Positions 11,475 to 24,998 of a stretch of 64,000 nucleotides of DNA are shown piece by piece. The DNA is from Trematomus loennbergii (taxonomy: Eukaryota; Chordata; Actinopteri; Perciformes; Nototheniidae). The first letter of the stretch is position 1; each line of letters opens with the position of its first letter. The position numbers were made by a program, and so were the translations under genes. Under the pieces are notes generated by a model. That model saw only the letters and a program-made list of their open reading frames with translations. It searched no databases and had not been told where the DNA came from. The DNA is taken from contig JAAOOA010001121.1 in assembly GCA_012861695.1 (NCBI GenBank), positions 1 to 64,000 on the forward strand, given 5' to 3'.

Positions 11475-11770
11475 AAATTAACATGCCCTCAGTCAGTACT
11501 CCAGCAGCAGCATTTGTACCCCATGGAAAGTCTTTAGAGACTGGCCTGGATAGCTGGTCTATCCTTCAGCACACTGACACACCCTGTCACTCTTGTGGGC
11601 CTCTTATGAAGCTGCTGTATTTTAAATTGGATTATTTCTCTGCTCCTAGTTCATTCCTCTCAGATTCTTCCATCAGTCCCAGTCATTGCATGTCAGTCAA
11701 TAGAGCTTCGAAAAATGTGTCCAATTCAACAAAATGTTTTTTTGTGAGTGAAGGCCAGAGCTAAATTATA
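11475..11770. other. Dynein intron sequence, unassigned
   Basis: No repeat or exon recognised. A plus-strand open frame at 11483-11764 has no domain and runs against the gene's direction. Confidence 0.3.
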
Positions 11771-12078
11771 GATGGTTTCAGTGGCGGCTGGTGGAAAATA
11801 TTTTAGGTGGGGCTGTGGAAATGGTGATCAAACAATACTAGGGGGGTCCGGGGGGATGTTAGAGGGGGGGGGGGGGGAGGACAATTTGAGGCTTAAAAAT
11901 ATGAGAAGACTGATCAATACCTCCATAACTTCAGTGTGGTTAGCTATGAATCTTCCAAAACTTCCAAACACCTTGTCCTGGACATAGTTTCTACAGCATA
12001 AACTGTGCAACAGTACAGTAGGCCCACACAAACTGCAGAACACCGGGTTTTGGGAACACTGATTTAATTCCCATTTAA

Positions 12079-12645
12079 CCTGTTAAGGGGCTTTTTTCCC
12101 CCGTTTTTTTTCTCACGAAACTGTGTCTCAGGGCTTCTTAAAATGTAATAAACTATTCATGTGTCCTACTCAGAGGAAACGCATCTAACTGATTATATGA
12201 ACCATGTTTACCGAAACAAAACACAAGTCTCACAAGAAGCGTCTAAATGAGCCCTGAGCGAAAAAATGCTAACGCACTCTAGGTATAAATCAATCGATAT
12301 ACTTATCGGATATGCACAAACAAGCTTACAAACTGAGATTCCACATATTCTAGAAATATAAGTATCATCACTGAGCGATCAGAACTCGCGACAGGGGAAG
12401 CAAATTCAGACATCACACGACGTAGCTTTAGGTAGCAAAACACGGAGATATGCTCACCTTTTGCAGAATAACAATTCTGATCAAAAACGAGAAAAACGCA
12501 GCTGAAGGTTAATCCATAGCTTAATCCAATGTGTCTGTCACTTTGAAAAATGATTGATGATCCATAATTCCATTTTTATGTCAAAAACGGAGTTTTCATT
12601 AGCTGCTAATGGTAGCTTCCAGAGTGTATGACAGCTTCCTGTTTT
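12079..12645. mobile_element. TTAA-target element, truncated and reversed copy nested in hAT
   Basis: It starts after TTAA at 12075-12078 with cctgttaaggggc, then follows the 50536 and 52539 copies (gtgtctcagggcttctta, ctgagcgatc) and diverges near 12645. The right end is missing. Confidence 0.65.
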
Positions 12646-12786
12646 GTCTCCAACAACTCACAGACTGCACCGGGCGCTCACGTAGGAGCCCTGTGACCAT
12701 CAGATTTGACGACGCTGATTGGCTGAAATTATGTTTCGGCGGCATAGTTTAAAGATAGCAACAGTTGGCTTCTGCTGCACTTGCTG

Positions 12787-12828
12787 CCCTCTCGTCTGGG
12801 CGCTGTGCATAGCGCCCAGACGAGAGGG
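12787..12828. other. Perfect 18-bp stem hairpin
   Basis: The stem ccctctcgtctgggcgct at 12787-12804 pairs exactly with 12811-12828 across a 6-base loop (gtgcat). It lies inside the hAT element. Confidence 0.85.
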
Positions 12829-13105
12829 AGTAATGATACACGGGCAAGGCCAGGCAGGAAACATGTGACTTATCAGTAACTTTAGACATCGTAACACAAT
12901 TTATTTTAAACGAGATTTTATTGTAGATTATACATTTTACTGATACCAATTATATAATATTTACCTTGTTTATTAAAAATAAAAAAAAATATATTTTTTA
13001 AATATATATATATATATATTTTTTTTTTATTTTTTTTTTTTAATGTGGGAAGAGGGGGGGCGGCGCCCCTAGCGCCCCTATGGGCCGGCCGCCACTGGAT
13101 GGTTT

Positions 13106-14009
13106 GATTGTGTAATTACAAGGTGAGAGAAAAGAAATCCTATGAAACCTATTTTATTTCCTTTTCCATGTTATACTTATATACTTACTTGTATTACAAC
13201 ATTTGCATGTTGAACATGTAGTTCAACATGCAAAGAAAGGAAATACAATAAAATAAATGGATTCATAATTTTTTTTAATTGATAAAAATGTATACATTAA
13301 TAATGTTGTGTGCAAACATTTCAAATTTAAATACAAAAGGTTTACTTTTGAAATGATTTCTCACAAAAACCTTTCTAAATTATAGTAAATTATTAAAAAA
13401 GGTTTAGTCTATATATGTTTTTCTGCCTAAAATAGTTGAAATTGAAAGTAAACTATATCAAACACCACATCCATGGCAATTAACCCATTTTTGCCCACTA
13501 TTTAAATTGACTTTGGTTGACGTTAATAACAATATTGGGTAACACTTTATATTAAGGTACACAAATTAACCATCAACTAGTTACACTTATTAATGCCTTA
13601 TTCTGCATGACCATATTCTACAAGTAACAGGCCATTAGTTGAGAGTTTTTCAATACATACTGCACATTTATATATTTGTAAAATTTGTACTGAAGGTTAG
13701 ACAGGAAACCGGGTACAGGAAGTAGGAGAAAGTGAACTGAATAGCATGGCAGTAGACATCCATGAGTAGACTGCTACTAATTTTCCCTTTGCAACCTGAA
13801 GAGTAAAAGGTCAAGTCCGTCAGAAAGCAATGACTGTAAGTGTAAGCCTTACACTTACACTGTAAGGATTAGTAACATGTATTGTGTTTATGTGATGACA
13901 TTTGGACCTTTAATGCTGCTGGATCATTACATTTTTGTAGAGTGAAGTAAAACCTAACCTCTGCATTTCCCCCCCGCTCAGTCCCAGGGGTTTTAGACCG
14001 TCCACTCAC
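13106..14009. other. Dynein intron sequence, AT-rich
   Basis: AT-rich with short local repeats, such as the direct and inverted copies of tgtaagtgtaagccttacac near 13840. Searched for the dynein P-loop exon; not found. Confidence 0.4.
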
Positions 14010-14115
14010 ATGTGAGCCATGGCGTCCTCAAACAGCACCAGGTTCAGTTTGGCATTGACCTGGTTGTAACCGTCCAGCAGCTGCAGCAGGGTGAGATGCA
14101 GGCTGCTCCACGACC
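14010..14115 (-). CDS. dnah (9/11/17-type): Axonemal dynein heavy chain exon (start of AAA4 region)
   Basis: The 106-bp exon has acceptor acatgtctgcag and donor GTGAGT. It holds 2 bases, 34 open codons and 2 bases. The codons include LQLLDGYNQVNAKLNLVLF and end EDAMAH, with AT left over for the next codon. Axonemal dyneins continue here with an isoleucine or valine and CRINR, then the AAA4 P-loop, so the phase fits. That continuation should lie between 10220 and 14009, which is filled by transposons; I could not see it. The frame is intact and the splice sites are good. Confidence 0.85.
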
Positions 14116-14312
14116 CTGCAGACATGTACTTTTTTTGTATCCTAATTACGTCATCCCGTCACTTGTAATCTGTTTCTCTTTTACACCTCCTCTCAGTGCA
14201 GCTTTCTCTAAAGGCTTCCTGTTGGCATGTGAAACATGCTGTATACTGTTTACACAGGGAGCCCACTCTGAATAATATATTCTGGAGTGGTTAGTATCAT
14301 TATCTCTGCCCT

Positions 14313-14498
<186 letters not shown>

Positions 14499-14934
14499 CA
14501 GGTTCGTCACTGTGGCATGACTAGTGTCCATGTGATAGAGCTGAGAGGGCATTGAGGGGAGCAGTGAACAGAAAACCATTAAAATGTTTTCCAATTTGCG
14601 GGCTGACAGTGCAGACCCTGACAGCCGGACCCCCACAACACACTGATTAATATTCTGTCCAGCCCTCTCCTCGCCCTCCTCCTCCTAGCATTCCTTTTTC
14701 TCCTGGCTGTTTTAACACTAATGTCCAGGTTCAGACACAGAGAAGGCAGCTTAATGATTTCCCCTTTACACCCCCCAAGGAGGGGAACAGGGTGCAGTCA
14801 CTGTGGCTAAATCAATGGATATTGAGCGGGCAGGCTGTTAGAAGGTGTGTCAGAAAATAATGGCAGGACTTTCTTTTTTAATCTGCCTGTCTCAGAAGTT
14901 TTGCTGCATGTGGAGATGTTCATTGGGCATACAA
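14499..14934. other. Dynein intron sequence, unassigned
   Basis: No exon, repeat or RNA gene that I can support. Confidence 0.3.
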
Positions 14935-14939
14935 TACAA

Positions 14940-17095
14940 ACTAGAGAATGCAATTTCTGAAGAAATTGCTAGTGGGAATGCTTTATGCTGAAAAGCTGAC
15001 GCTAAACTGCTATGCTGAAATGTAATGTGTAAGAAGAAAGTGAAGAATTTAGATTGAAATGATATATGAACACTGGGGGCTTCAATGTGTGATGAGAGAA
15101 GAAAAGAAAGTAAAAAGGCTTGGAAAAGCAGCAGAATATTTGAACTGCAACATTTTGAACTAACTTGATGGTGAATGATCTGTCGCCATGCCAACGGCAT
15201 TTTATGACATCCCATAATACGCTTAGATGCGTTGATGGCTGCATCGTTACCAAACCTGTGAAGTTTTGGGCCGTTTGGAGCATTTTCACTGAAGTTATGA
15301 GAAAACCGTGTTTCATGGCGAGCATTGTGTTGCCATGGCAACGGCATTTGAAGAAATCTCAAAACTGTCCCGTAGATGTCTTCACGGCTGGACTGTTAGC
15401 ACACAAGTGAAGTTTGAGCACTTTTTGAACATTTTCATAGGAGTTATAGCGACATCGTCTTTTATGGCGAGGGGTGCGTTTCCATGGAAACGGCATATGG
15501 TGAGATCTCAGATTTGGTGTAGAGCTGTTGAGGCATGGACCGGTAATATACAAGTGAAGATTGGGGGACGATTGGACCGTGTCCATTGGACTTACATTGA
15601 CATCGTGTTTCATGGCGAGTGGTCTGTCGCCATGGCAACAGCATTTGATGACACCCCATAATACGCTTAGATGCGTTGATGGCTCCATCGTTACCAAACC
15701 TGTGAAGTTTTGGGCCGTTTGGAGCATTTTCACTGAAGTTATGAGAAAACCGTGTTTCATGGCGAGCCTTGTGTTACCATGGCAACGGCATTTGAAGAAA
15801 TCTCAAAACTCTCACTTAGATGTCGTCACGGCTGGACTGTTAACACACATGTGAAGTTTGAGCACTTTTTGAACATTTTCATAGGAGTTAATGTATATCG
15901 TCTTTTATGGCGAGGGATGCGTTTCCATGGAAACGGCATATGATGACTCCCCATAATTGACGTAGAGCTGTTGAGGGCAGGACCATTAACCATTATCTGA
16001 AGTCTGCTGCTCTGAGCATGTCAGTTAGAGTTATGACATCATCGTGTTCCATGACACAGGTGTTTATATTTGAGCTAACAAGGTGTCCAGAGATCAAAGG
16101 TTTCCATTGTTCTGAATGAGAGATAAACCTCTTACATGTGAACGTTTTGTTGAAGAACCGTAACAGATATCGGTGAAATTTCAAAGCGTGAAGCATGTCA
16201 AGGACCTTGAGTATCTGAAGTGTACTTTCGGGTCAATAATGTGGCCTTTTTGGCAGATTAACTAAAGGTGTGCGGCTGCTGCTGTGACGAAATATCAGCC
16301 TGAAATTACAATGGGCTTTAATGGAGACATGTTGAAAGTTTTCATGCCCTCAAGAGGCATTTTGTTTAATAATTTTTTGCTTAATTATTTGTCATTTTTC
16401 AAGCTATGAGATGTATCAGCATTCCCACTAATGCTGATCGGCTTAGCTCAGAACCCACCCTATTATGTTTGGATGTGCATGTATACTCCTTGGTACAGAG
16501 AAAAAATGACGTTTGTCATCATTTTTCATGACAAACGTATTGTCATGAAAAATTATGTCTCAGGAATGTAAATTATGGCAGTTTAAAAAAAATATGAAGG
16601 CAAATTTCAAGATTTCCTACCCTCTAGCTGTGATATCACGCACTCTAGTTAATGTTAAAATCTGAAGAAGGCCTCTGTACCAAGGTCTGAACAATGTTTA
16701 ATATCTCTAAAAGTAAGAATCAGATTTAAAAGTTGTGTTACACGAATAATTTCAGACAGATGTGTAACATTTTAAAGTTGGAATGAGGTCTCTGAGTGAA
16801 AGTATGAAGGAACAGTTAGCAGTTGAAGTCGCATGAAGACTGTTCAAGTCTGAAGATTTTCTCCATTGACTTCAATGGTTAAAAATGTGATGAATTATGG
16901 GATATAACTCGGGAATTATGAAAGTTATGAATGAGAAAAGTAATAGCAATCGATTCCCGACCGAGCTGAACGTTTTGATGTTTGAACGGAGTTTCTGCGA
17001 TGTGGAATGTGGGAGAAGAAGACCGGCAAAATAACGGGCGGAATAAAGATTTTGAAGAACAGATAGTTGGAATGCTGTATCAGCATTCCCACTAA
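14940..17095. repeat. Dispersed repeat, copy B, with internal ~148-bp periodicity
   Basis: It shares left, middle and right blocks with copy A (2790-4512). Inside, a phrase around tttcatggcgag followed by ccatggcaacggcat recurs near 15310, 15460, 15608, 15752 and 15902, a spacing of 145-150 bp. Several long open frames on both strands follow from this periodic sequence. The right end reads cagcattcccactaaataaa. The family is not identified. Confidence 0.7.
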
Positions 17096-17099
17096 ATAA

Positions 17100-18010
17100 A
17101 CAATTAAAGCTGCACGCAGCGTTGAACAGGCCTGTTGCAATCAAAAATGCATATTTTTCAGAAAAAAAGACTTCCTGATCGTGTGACCAGTGAGTGGTCA
17201 CAAATCAAATATGAGATATTTTTTAGACAGATTCTTTCAGACAGACTAACATCAATGTCCATGAAGTCACAAAGCTAGCATGACCTCCATTCATGTGTGT
17301 TTTTGTTTCAAATTCATCCTTCTCTTCATCCTCTTAAATAGGCCGAAACAAAAGAGAAATCATGACAATCAGCAGATGTGAGTTGATGATAGTGTCTCTC
17401 GAGGAGACCAGTGTGACGGGTTTGATCCCCACAGGGCCCTTTATAATGCAGTCAGGCCCACCTATGCAACAGCTAGGAGCCTCATTCAACAGGTGTGATA
17501 TGGGAAGAGGAAAGGGATAACAAGGCGCTGAGGCACTGTTGGTTCCCCTCTTAGCACTGACACCCAGGAGGCAGAGGCTGAGGAAAGCAGATGGTGTGTG
17601 TTTCCAGCCCCAGAAGTTATTCCAATCAACAGAAGCATCTCTGGGGATAAGCCAGCTGAATCTGATCTGCCGTCTGAGCCTTCTGCACGTGCTGATTGGC
17701 TGCTAAGTCTACTGTGTAAAGCTGCAGATTGGAAGTGTGTCTGTGTGTGTGTTTGCAGATTCAAACTGAGCCAAAAGAATCACAGCTACTCTAGAACTAC
17801 AATTAATGAAGATGTGTTCATAAGTTTGGGAAAATGCTCTACTCTTTTGACTTTTAATAGCAATGTTGTTTTCATATTGCTTTACAATCAATCTATCAAT
17901 TTATCAAAATACTTAATTAATGCCAGGGGGAAATTGTGTTTTGTAACACCATATAAGAATTATTTAAATAAATACATATTTATATGAATATCAGTTGAAA
18001 GTCCTTTTAT
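17100..18010. other. Dynein intron sequence, unassigned
   Basis: No recognised exon on the minus strand. Short TG runs lie near 17735. Open frames at 17486-17764 and 17598-17987 lack domains. Confidence 0.3.
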
Positions 18011-18015
18011 CCACA

Positions 18016-18205
18016 GGCTCATGATGAAGACTCAGGCTCATGATGAAGACATGATGAAGACTCAGACTCATGGTGAAGACTCAGGCTCATGATGAAGACT
18101 CAGGCTCATGATGAAGACATGATGAAGACTCAGGCTCATGATGAAGACATGATGATGACTCAGGCTCATGATGAAGACTCAGGCTCATGGTGAAGACATG
18201 ATGAA
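18016..18205. repeat. Minisatellite, 18-bp and 12-bp units
   Basis: Tandem copies of actcaggctcatgatgaag alternate with the shorter acatgatgaag, about ten units. It ends only a few bases before the left terminus of the Harbinger-like element at 18215. Confidence 0.9.
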
Positions 18206-19407
18206 GCTCTCAATAGGCGCGTTCACACCAAGTACTTTTCCCACAATAGTTCATGAGAGCTCTTTTAGTTCTGATGAACTAAAGCAGATCGCGTTCACAC
18301 CAAAATGAGTTCCTGGGGGTGGATTAGGCAAATGAACCGCTGACGTCACTTCTTCTTCTTCTGCTTTGGGTTTACTGGCAGGCCGCAAACAACTTCACGG
18401 CGAGTACAGTAGGTGGCGGTATGTACCTTAAAGTTGCAATCCGCCAAAACAAACGAGAGAAAAAGAAGAAGAAAAACCTCCCGCGCCCACTTGCTGTAAA
18501 TGAGGCGTCTGTTTACCTTCCGACCTCAGACATGAGCTTCGTCTGAGTTATTTAAGCAAACACAAATACAGATCGTCGACCAGTCAAATGCAATAGCAAT
18601 GCTGATTCGGAAGCTAAGGCGGTTAAGAAGGATTAACAAAAGGATTGGACGACGACATGTACGCGCTACGCGTGAAATGAATAAACTGTGCCAGGTGTGT
18701 CGTATGCACACTAAATAGGCTCAGCAGCTAACACACCTTTATTATATATCCTCTTGAGAACAACTGCATCCGTCTGCCATGAACCCTACAGAAACCTACG
18801 TGTTAGTTGTGGCCCATAGTGGCCTCCATGTGTGTCGTGTAAAATGGGGAAATCAAAAGTTAGCAAATCCCCATGTCATGTTCATAAAAACATTAATAAT
18901 TATTACACTGCTCTGAAACTCACTACACTAACTCCTAAGATGTTCCCTTACTATAATTAATTAAAAATATTGAACTCACAACACTGGTAATAACAAACAT
19001 AACCATTTCTCTTTCTATAAATAAATAGTGCTTGTGTTGGACGCCATTTTGAAATACAATGAAATTATCTTTTTGAAAGCCACAATAAATAAAGCTTCGC
19101 CAGTTTATAACTGATGAAACATGATGGTATCAGAATAATCACTTACATGTGATGTATAGGATGCTACACATGTCACTGTAAAGATAAAGTGTCAGAGGAG
19201 AAATAAGCAAGCTTAGTTACATGAAATGTAATGTAAAATGTAAGATACAGGCTCCGTTTAATCGCCATGTAGGTTCTCTTTTATTGCACACTCAAGACAA
19301 TATCAATAACAGCATCACGCTGTCCCAGGTGTGTCGTATGCATGTAAATACAAGTTAACATTTTCAATATCAAATAAAGTGTCAGTAGTATCAAAACATA
19401 TATATAT

Positions 19408-19843
19408 TAGGGCTGTCAGTCGATTCAAATATTTAATCGCGATTAATCGCATGATTGTCCATAGTTAATCGCGATTAATCGCAAATTAATCCTCTGTTTT
19501 CATTGAAACAGCTCCTTATATCCGTTAGCGCAGCTAGCTAGCACCAGATGCTAACAACAACACGTAAGGTGTGCCTCGCTCGCGAGTCGCGCCACACATG
19601 CACACACCCTCCCGGTCCTCCGATGGCCAGTCCGGGCCTGCCGGTGAGCATGGAAGTGTGGTCTGCCACAAGCGGGCGGCAGGAGCGGGGCTGTCAGCAT
19701 CAGCTTGTAGATGGTATTTTAAACTCGATGTGCTCTGTAACTACGGGGCGACCGAGGACAAAAAATACACATGCGTTAATAATTAGTGGCGTTAATTTTT
19801 TTTTCCGTTAACGCGTAATTAACGCGTTAACTTGACAGCCCTA
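19408..19843. mobile_element. hAT-like element, short form (436 bp)
   Basis: Termini tagggctgtcag and ctgacagcccta-type ends, with an 8-bp flank atatatat on each side (19400-19407 and 19844-19851). The inside is rich in cgcgattaatcgc. Compared with the neighbouring copy at 19852-20825 it lacks about 530 internal bases. Confidence 0.75.
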
Positions 19844-19851
19844 ATATATAT

Positions 19852-20825
<974 letters not shown>

Positions 20826-20939
20826 ATATATATATATATATATAATAACAATAGATAGGCTCAGCAGCAGACACACCTTAGTGCAAAGCTAGGTGTCAGT
20901 ATTAATAACAGTGGCATATATATAATCACAATAATACAA

Positions 20940-21060
20940 AATTAACTGTCCCAGGTGTAGGCAATTTGGGGTGAAGTGTCTTGCCCAGGGACACAACGAC
21001 ATGCTGACTGCAGTGGGGTTTGAACCTGTGCTCCCCTGATCCGAACACCAACTGTTGGAG
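20940..21060 (-). mobile_element. SINE fragment (V-SINE-like), minus strand
   Basis: Read on the minus strand it has ctcccctgat, a B-box-like caaaccccactgcagtcagc context and gtcgttgtgtccctgggcaa, the same core as the SINE at 1393-1594. The L2-type tail is missing. Confidence 0.6.
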
Positions 21061-22033
21061 CAGAACACCTATTGTGGTGGCTGATAGCCACCCCCTCTGC
21101 TACGCGCCGTTCGTTGGATGAGGCTGAAATCTCTATTAAATAAAGAAAGGAATTGAAAACACCGGAATCAAAAGTTATAACAATTATCTGAGTTTACTGG
21201 TAGGAAACCAAACACATATACAAGTTATACAGAGTACTCCGGACTTCAGGTTTGTGATGCGATGCGGATAAAGGTGTCGGGACCCGCCAACTCATCAAAC
21301 AAAAAGAAATTGACTTCAGGTTTGTGATGCGATGCGGACAGATATCGGGACCTGCCAACTCACCAAACCAAAAAGCATTTTACATTCAAAAACAACAGTA
21401 TTCATAATCATATTTTGGGGCGGAGATGTGTTGAATTTTCCCTTCCCCTTTTACTCCAAAGCGAATGAGAGAGTCCGTGAGGAGGAGCTGTATGAGCTGC
21501 TCACATCCCCCAGGTGTTTTTACTGGTTGGATTCACTCCTGGTCGGGTTCAATACAGCGAATCAGAGTTCCGACCAGAACGTGAGATTCCAAAGTTTCAC
21601 AAGGTCAAAAGTCAATCTTTATCTCTGCACCGATCTTCACTCCATTACTTTCCCATGGGAGTTTTTCACATAAACTATTCCTTCTCAGACATTTAAACCT
21701 TTGTGCACATATATAATGATGTCTTTAACGACCTTAAAAAGAAAAATCTGTGTGTAGGGGTGAAAAGGAGCGGTGTGTGTGTGAAACAGGATCTCTGGGT
21801 CAGTGAGTTGAAAGTGAGAATATCATTTCTATATATGTGATTACCCAAAACCGTTGTGATTACTTAAAACAGTTCAAACAATACATGTTCACTAAAATAC
21901 AATTCAAAATAATACATGTTTACTTCAATACAGTGTAGAATCATATCTTTTTACTTCACAACGCACCAGACCACTGCACAACACGCCTCCCAACAAGTCA
22001 TTTTACAGTTTATCAACGACGACAAGTTTTTCT
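21061..22033. other. Interior of the Harbinger-like element, unassigned
   Basis: A short direct duplication (gacttcaggtttgtgatgcg at about 21242 and 21313) is visible. The transposase catalytic core would be expected in this part of the element but I could not read it. Confidence 0.3.
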
Positions 22034-22363
22034 TTATTTTTTTATTGAAGGCCTGTTGGATTTAATCAGCTTGCTTTGCACTGCCAGAAGCCCAGCCTGA
22101 AAGGTATTTTGTTGCTCCACCTGGCGCGCCGACACCTCCACCTGGCGCGCCACCGAGTCAGCATGGCGCTGCATCACCATGAGCAGCTGGTCGTCCGATT
22201 CCTGGGCCTTGTGTGAATGCAGCAGCCGTTCGTCGTGCATCTCCTTGGCACGCAGGTCCTCATTCTCCTTGCTGACCATGGCACGGCAGTCCATCGCCAT
22301 GATGGTGTCAAGGAAGCTGTCATCCCGTGCCCGCTTTCCAAAGGACAAATAAGCAAGACACAA
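22034..22363 (-). pseudogene. Harbinger accessory protein, C-terminal piece
   Basis: The 109-codon frame has a charged, helical, coiled-coil-like tail (LLMVMQRHADSVARQVEVSA and ARQVEQQNTFQAGLL). Proteins of this type in fish Harbinger elements combine an N-terminal SANT/Myb-like domain with such a tail. The N-terminal part appears to be the separate frame at 23228-23425. Whether the two are joined by splicing or the reading frame is simply broken cannot be told here. Confidence 0.5.
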
Positions 22364-23227
22364 GATCAGTTTAATCGCCTAGTAGGTTGTCAACAGAGAC
22401 AACATTGGACATGGTGCAGGCAGGGACAGTGTACAAAATGCAGGTGTAAAGTAGAAGATAAGATAGGATCAAATAATATCAAATAAAGAATAAATATCAA
22501 AGTGCCCTTATTTATTGTTTTGTGCTTAATGTATGCTTGAACTTTGTTTTATAGGGATTAGTGGACATCAGTTAGATGTGTAACCTTCTTTCAAGGCCAG
22601 AGTAGTTACAGTGTAAGTGGATTGACATCTAACATAACATGGCTGAGTCCAATTATAACAATCAATAAAAAAAAGGAAAAATAAATAGAATTTCAATTAC
22701 ATTTCTACTTAAATGTGCAAAAAATATTAGAACATCAGTCTTTGTGGCATGCAGGTAATCAACTGTTTAAGCTTTTACCATTAACATGTAGAATGAATGT
22801 TGCAAATGACTTGAAATTATAGCAACTACAATGTATTGTTAGAGGTAGCATTATGTCCAGCTAGCATGCTAATTGCTAACGTTATATTATCGTTTTATCC
22901 CGGAGGGGAAAACTAGTTTCTAATCCAGAGAGAAACACCTCGCCTGAAACACACGATTAGTGCCATGAGTTAGTGAAGCAAATTACAGAACATTGCACAC
23001 TTATTCACAAGTCAAAACGTGTTCATAGCGGGCACGGCTGAGAATAGCTAGCTAGCTAGATGTTGTTAGCCAGCTTGGACCTATGATAGCAAGTTCTAGC
23101 ATGGCTAGCTCGATCTACTGAGCAAATAAAAGTACATCTAAGACCAGTATTGTGCAGATTAAAACAGTGCAGTGCATGTATTTTATTTTACCTTCGTAGT
23201 CGTCCCGACATGACTTTGCCAGGTCTG

Positions 23228-23425
23228 CTAACTTTGCTGAGCCACGGCAACTGCATTCAGTAGAAGCTTCTGAATGCGGCGCTTCGCGTCCTCCGAGTAA
23301 ATCGCCAGAAGCGCCGACACATCCTCATCACTCCACCGCTCCGATAATTTATTTAGTGTTGCTATAATAACTGCTTTCACAAAAGTAATCTCTTCGGGTG
23401 CGCTGCCCGAAGCGAGCAAATACAA
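23228..23425 (-). pseudogene. Harbinger accessory protein, SANT/Myb-like piece
   Basis: The 65-codon frame contains RWSDEDVSALLAIYSED, the tryptophan-containing first helix of SANT/Myb-like DNA-binding domains found in Harbinger accessory proteins and in related host genes. The third helix is absent and the frame stops soon after. It lies about 240 bp inside the right terminus, the usual place for the accessory gene start. Confidence 0.55.
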
Positions 23426-23666
23426 TGGCCGCTTACAAAAAAAAATTCAGAGTCAAACGGGCGTGGTTTGCATTCCGCACAGCCAATCAGACGTATGAAC
23501 TATTTTCTCCCACGACAGTCCCTGCTCTCTAGCAGGGACTGAAAAGCGGGTCAGATGAACTAATTTGAACTACTTTAGTTCCCGGGGCTTTTTGGTGTGA
23601 ACGCAAATATATCGTAGTTCTGATGAACTATTGTGGGAAAAGTACTCCGGTGTGAACGCGCCTAAT

Positions 23667-24993
23667 GAAATCCTTTTTGGTCCAAACTGTCCAAAAACCA
23701 TCGCTGGAAATGTTGTCGTCATTATCAGCCAGTGATCTTACGTGCTGAGAGGGGGAGACAAGGCTTATATCTCCTTCTCCTCTATAAATCTGGACTCAGC
23801 TCTCCTCCTTCTCTCCGGTTATCCCTGCATCCTCTGTGTCCTTCTCCAGATTTCAGTGAGGATAGCCGCTGTTCTGACCACCATGCTAGCTGCTTTTAGC
23901 ATGATCAGCTGTCCCTGGTGTAAACAAGGCAGCCATGCAGTTGCAGCTCCACAGTGGGCGGATGCATAACAGCAGCAAAACTCTCTCCACAAAGAAGTTT
24001 AGAGAGTGCAAAACACCATAAGGCCAATCTATACAACAGACATACTCACAGGCTTAGCAGTACTTAGTTGTACTAATCAACAAAAAAGCACAGCGCTCAC
24101 ACAGCAAGGAGTGAGAACTTTCTTTCCTTCTCATCCTCCCGCTCCCTAATCTTTCAGAGCTTTGTTTAACTCAGAAGAGAGGGATTAGAGTATATGTCTG
24201 TCTGCTGGGCTGTCGTCCTGCCTGACAGATGCTGTGAGCCTCACACATGCTTCCCCTGCTAACAGATGCAGCCAACACGTTGTCCATAGAACATCATACA
24301 GACATATTGTGCAGTCAGTACAGTGCGCTCTACCTTCCTCTTCCCTTGTCTCCGTCCTCCTCCTCTCTATGTCTATCTTTCCCAGTCTCCTCCCTCGCCT
24401 CTTGAGCTTCGAGGAGTTCATTAATGCTGACATGGGAAGACAGGCCCTCAGATATGCCCGCTGGTCCTGGCAGAGAACCAACATTAGCAAACGGAGCTCT
24501 TTGACAATGATCCGAGACGAATGACAAACTTTCTTGCCCAATAAATAGAATTTGGGCTCTATACCTCACTCATGATACATCCAAATGAACATCCATAGGT
24601 AAAATGATCAACCCAGTAAGAAAGAGATGTATAGCTACAGAGAGAAAAAGGACTGAAACAAGTAAGTGGTAAGGGACAAAACGGAGAAATCAGACATATG
24701 GATCAAGAAGTGAAGAACAGGCGGGGGTTGGCATTTATTATTGATATTGGCATATTTTAATAATCTGTTTTTGTGTGTTATATTCACAGTAGCAAAAGTA
24801 AAGGTTTTTAATTCAGGTTTTAAATTTTTGTTTTCCATGTTTGTTGCTGATCATTACCTCCAAATGTTTGACATCTGTCAATACATGTCCGTCAAGCTGA
24901 GATTAAATGAAAGAGTCAGATCTATGATTTGATTTTAAATCTTGATTGCTGTTTGATCGGTTGATGATGTCATCTCTGTACCTTCCCAGAGGA
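23667..24993. other. Dynein intron sequence; one weak exon candidate
   Basis: Mostly unassigned. On the minus strand about 24337-24470 is bounded by an acceptor-like ttggttctctgccag and a donor-like GTAGAG, with open frames through it. The predicted peptides match nothing I know and do not fit the dynein. Confidence 0.2.
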
Positions 24994-24998
24994 CCCAG

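Larger units (their letters stand above)
11779..13097. mobile_element. Non-autonomous hAT-like transposon (1319 bp)
   Basis: The termini are cagtggcggctggtg and, inverted, cagtggcggccggcc. An exact 8-bp TSD, gatggttt, sits at 11771-11778 and 13098-13105. Termini starting CAGTGGCGG with an 8-bp TSD point to hAT. The inside contains a truncated TTAA element (12079-12645), a perfect 18-bp hairpin at 12787-12828 and a long AT/T-rich run near 12960-13040. There is no transposase. Confidence 0.85.

Noticed and set aside
15308..15854. Several open frames of about 100 codons with repeated FHGE and AMATAF phrases
   Set aside because: They follow from the 148-bp periodic repeat, occur on both strands, and have no start context, splice sites or domain.
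18016..18205. CRISPR-like spaced repeats
   Set aside because: The units are head to tail with no unique spacers, and the host is a eukaryote; this is a minisatellite.
24185..24569. Minus-strand open frames with an acceptor and donor-like pair
   Set aside because: Neither frame matches a family that I know or the missing dynein segments; kept only as a note in the intron entry.
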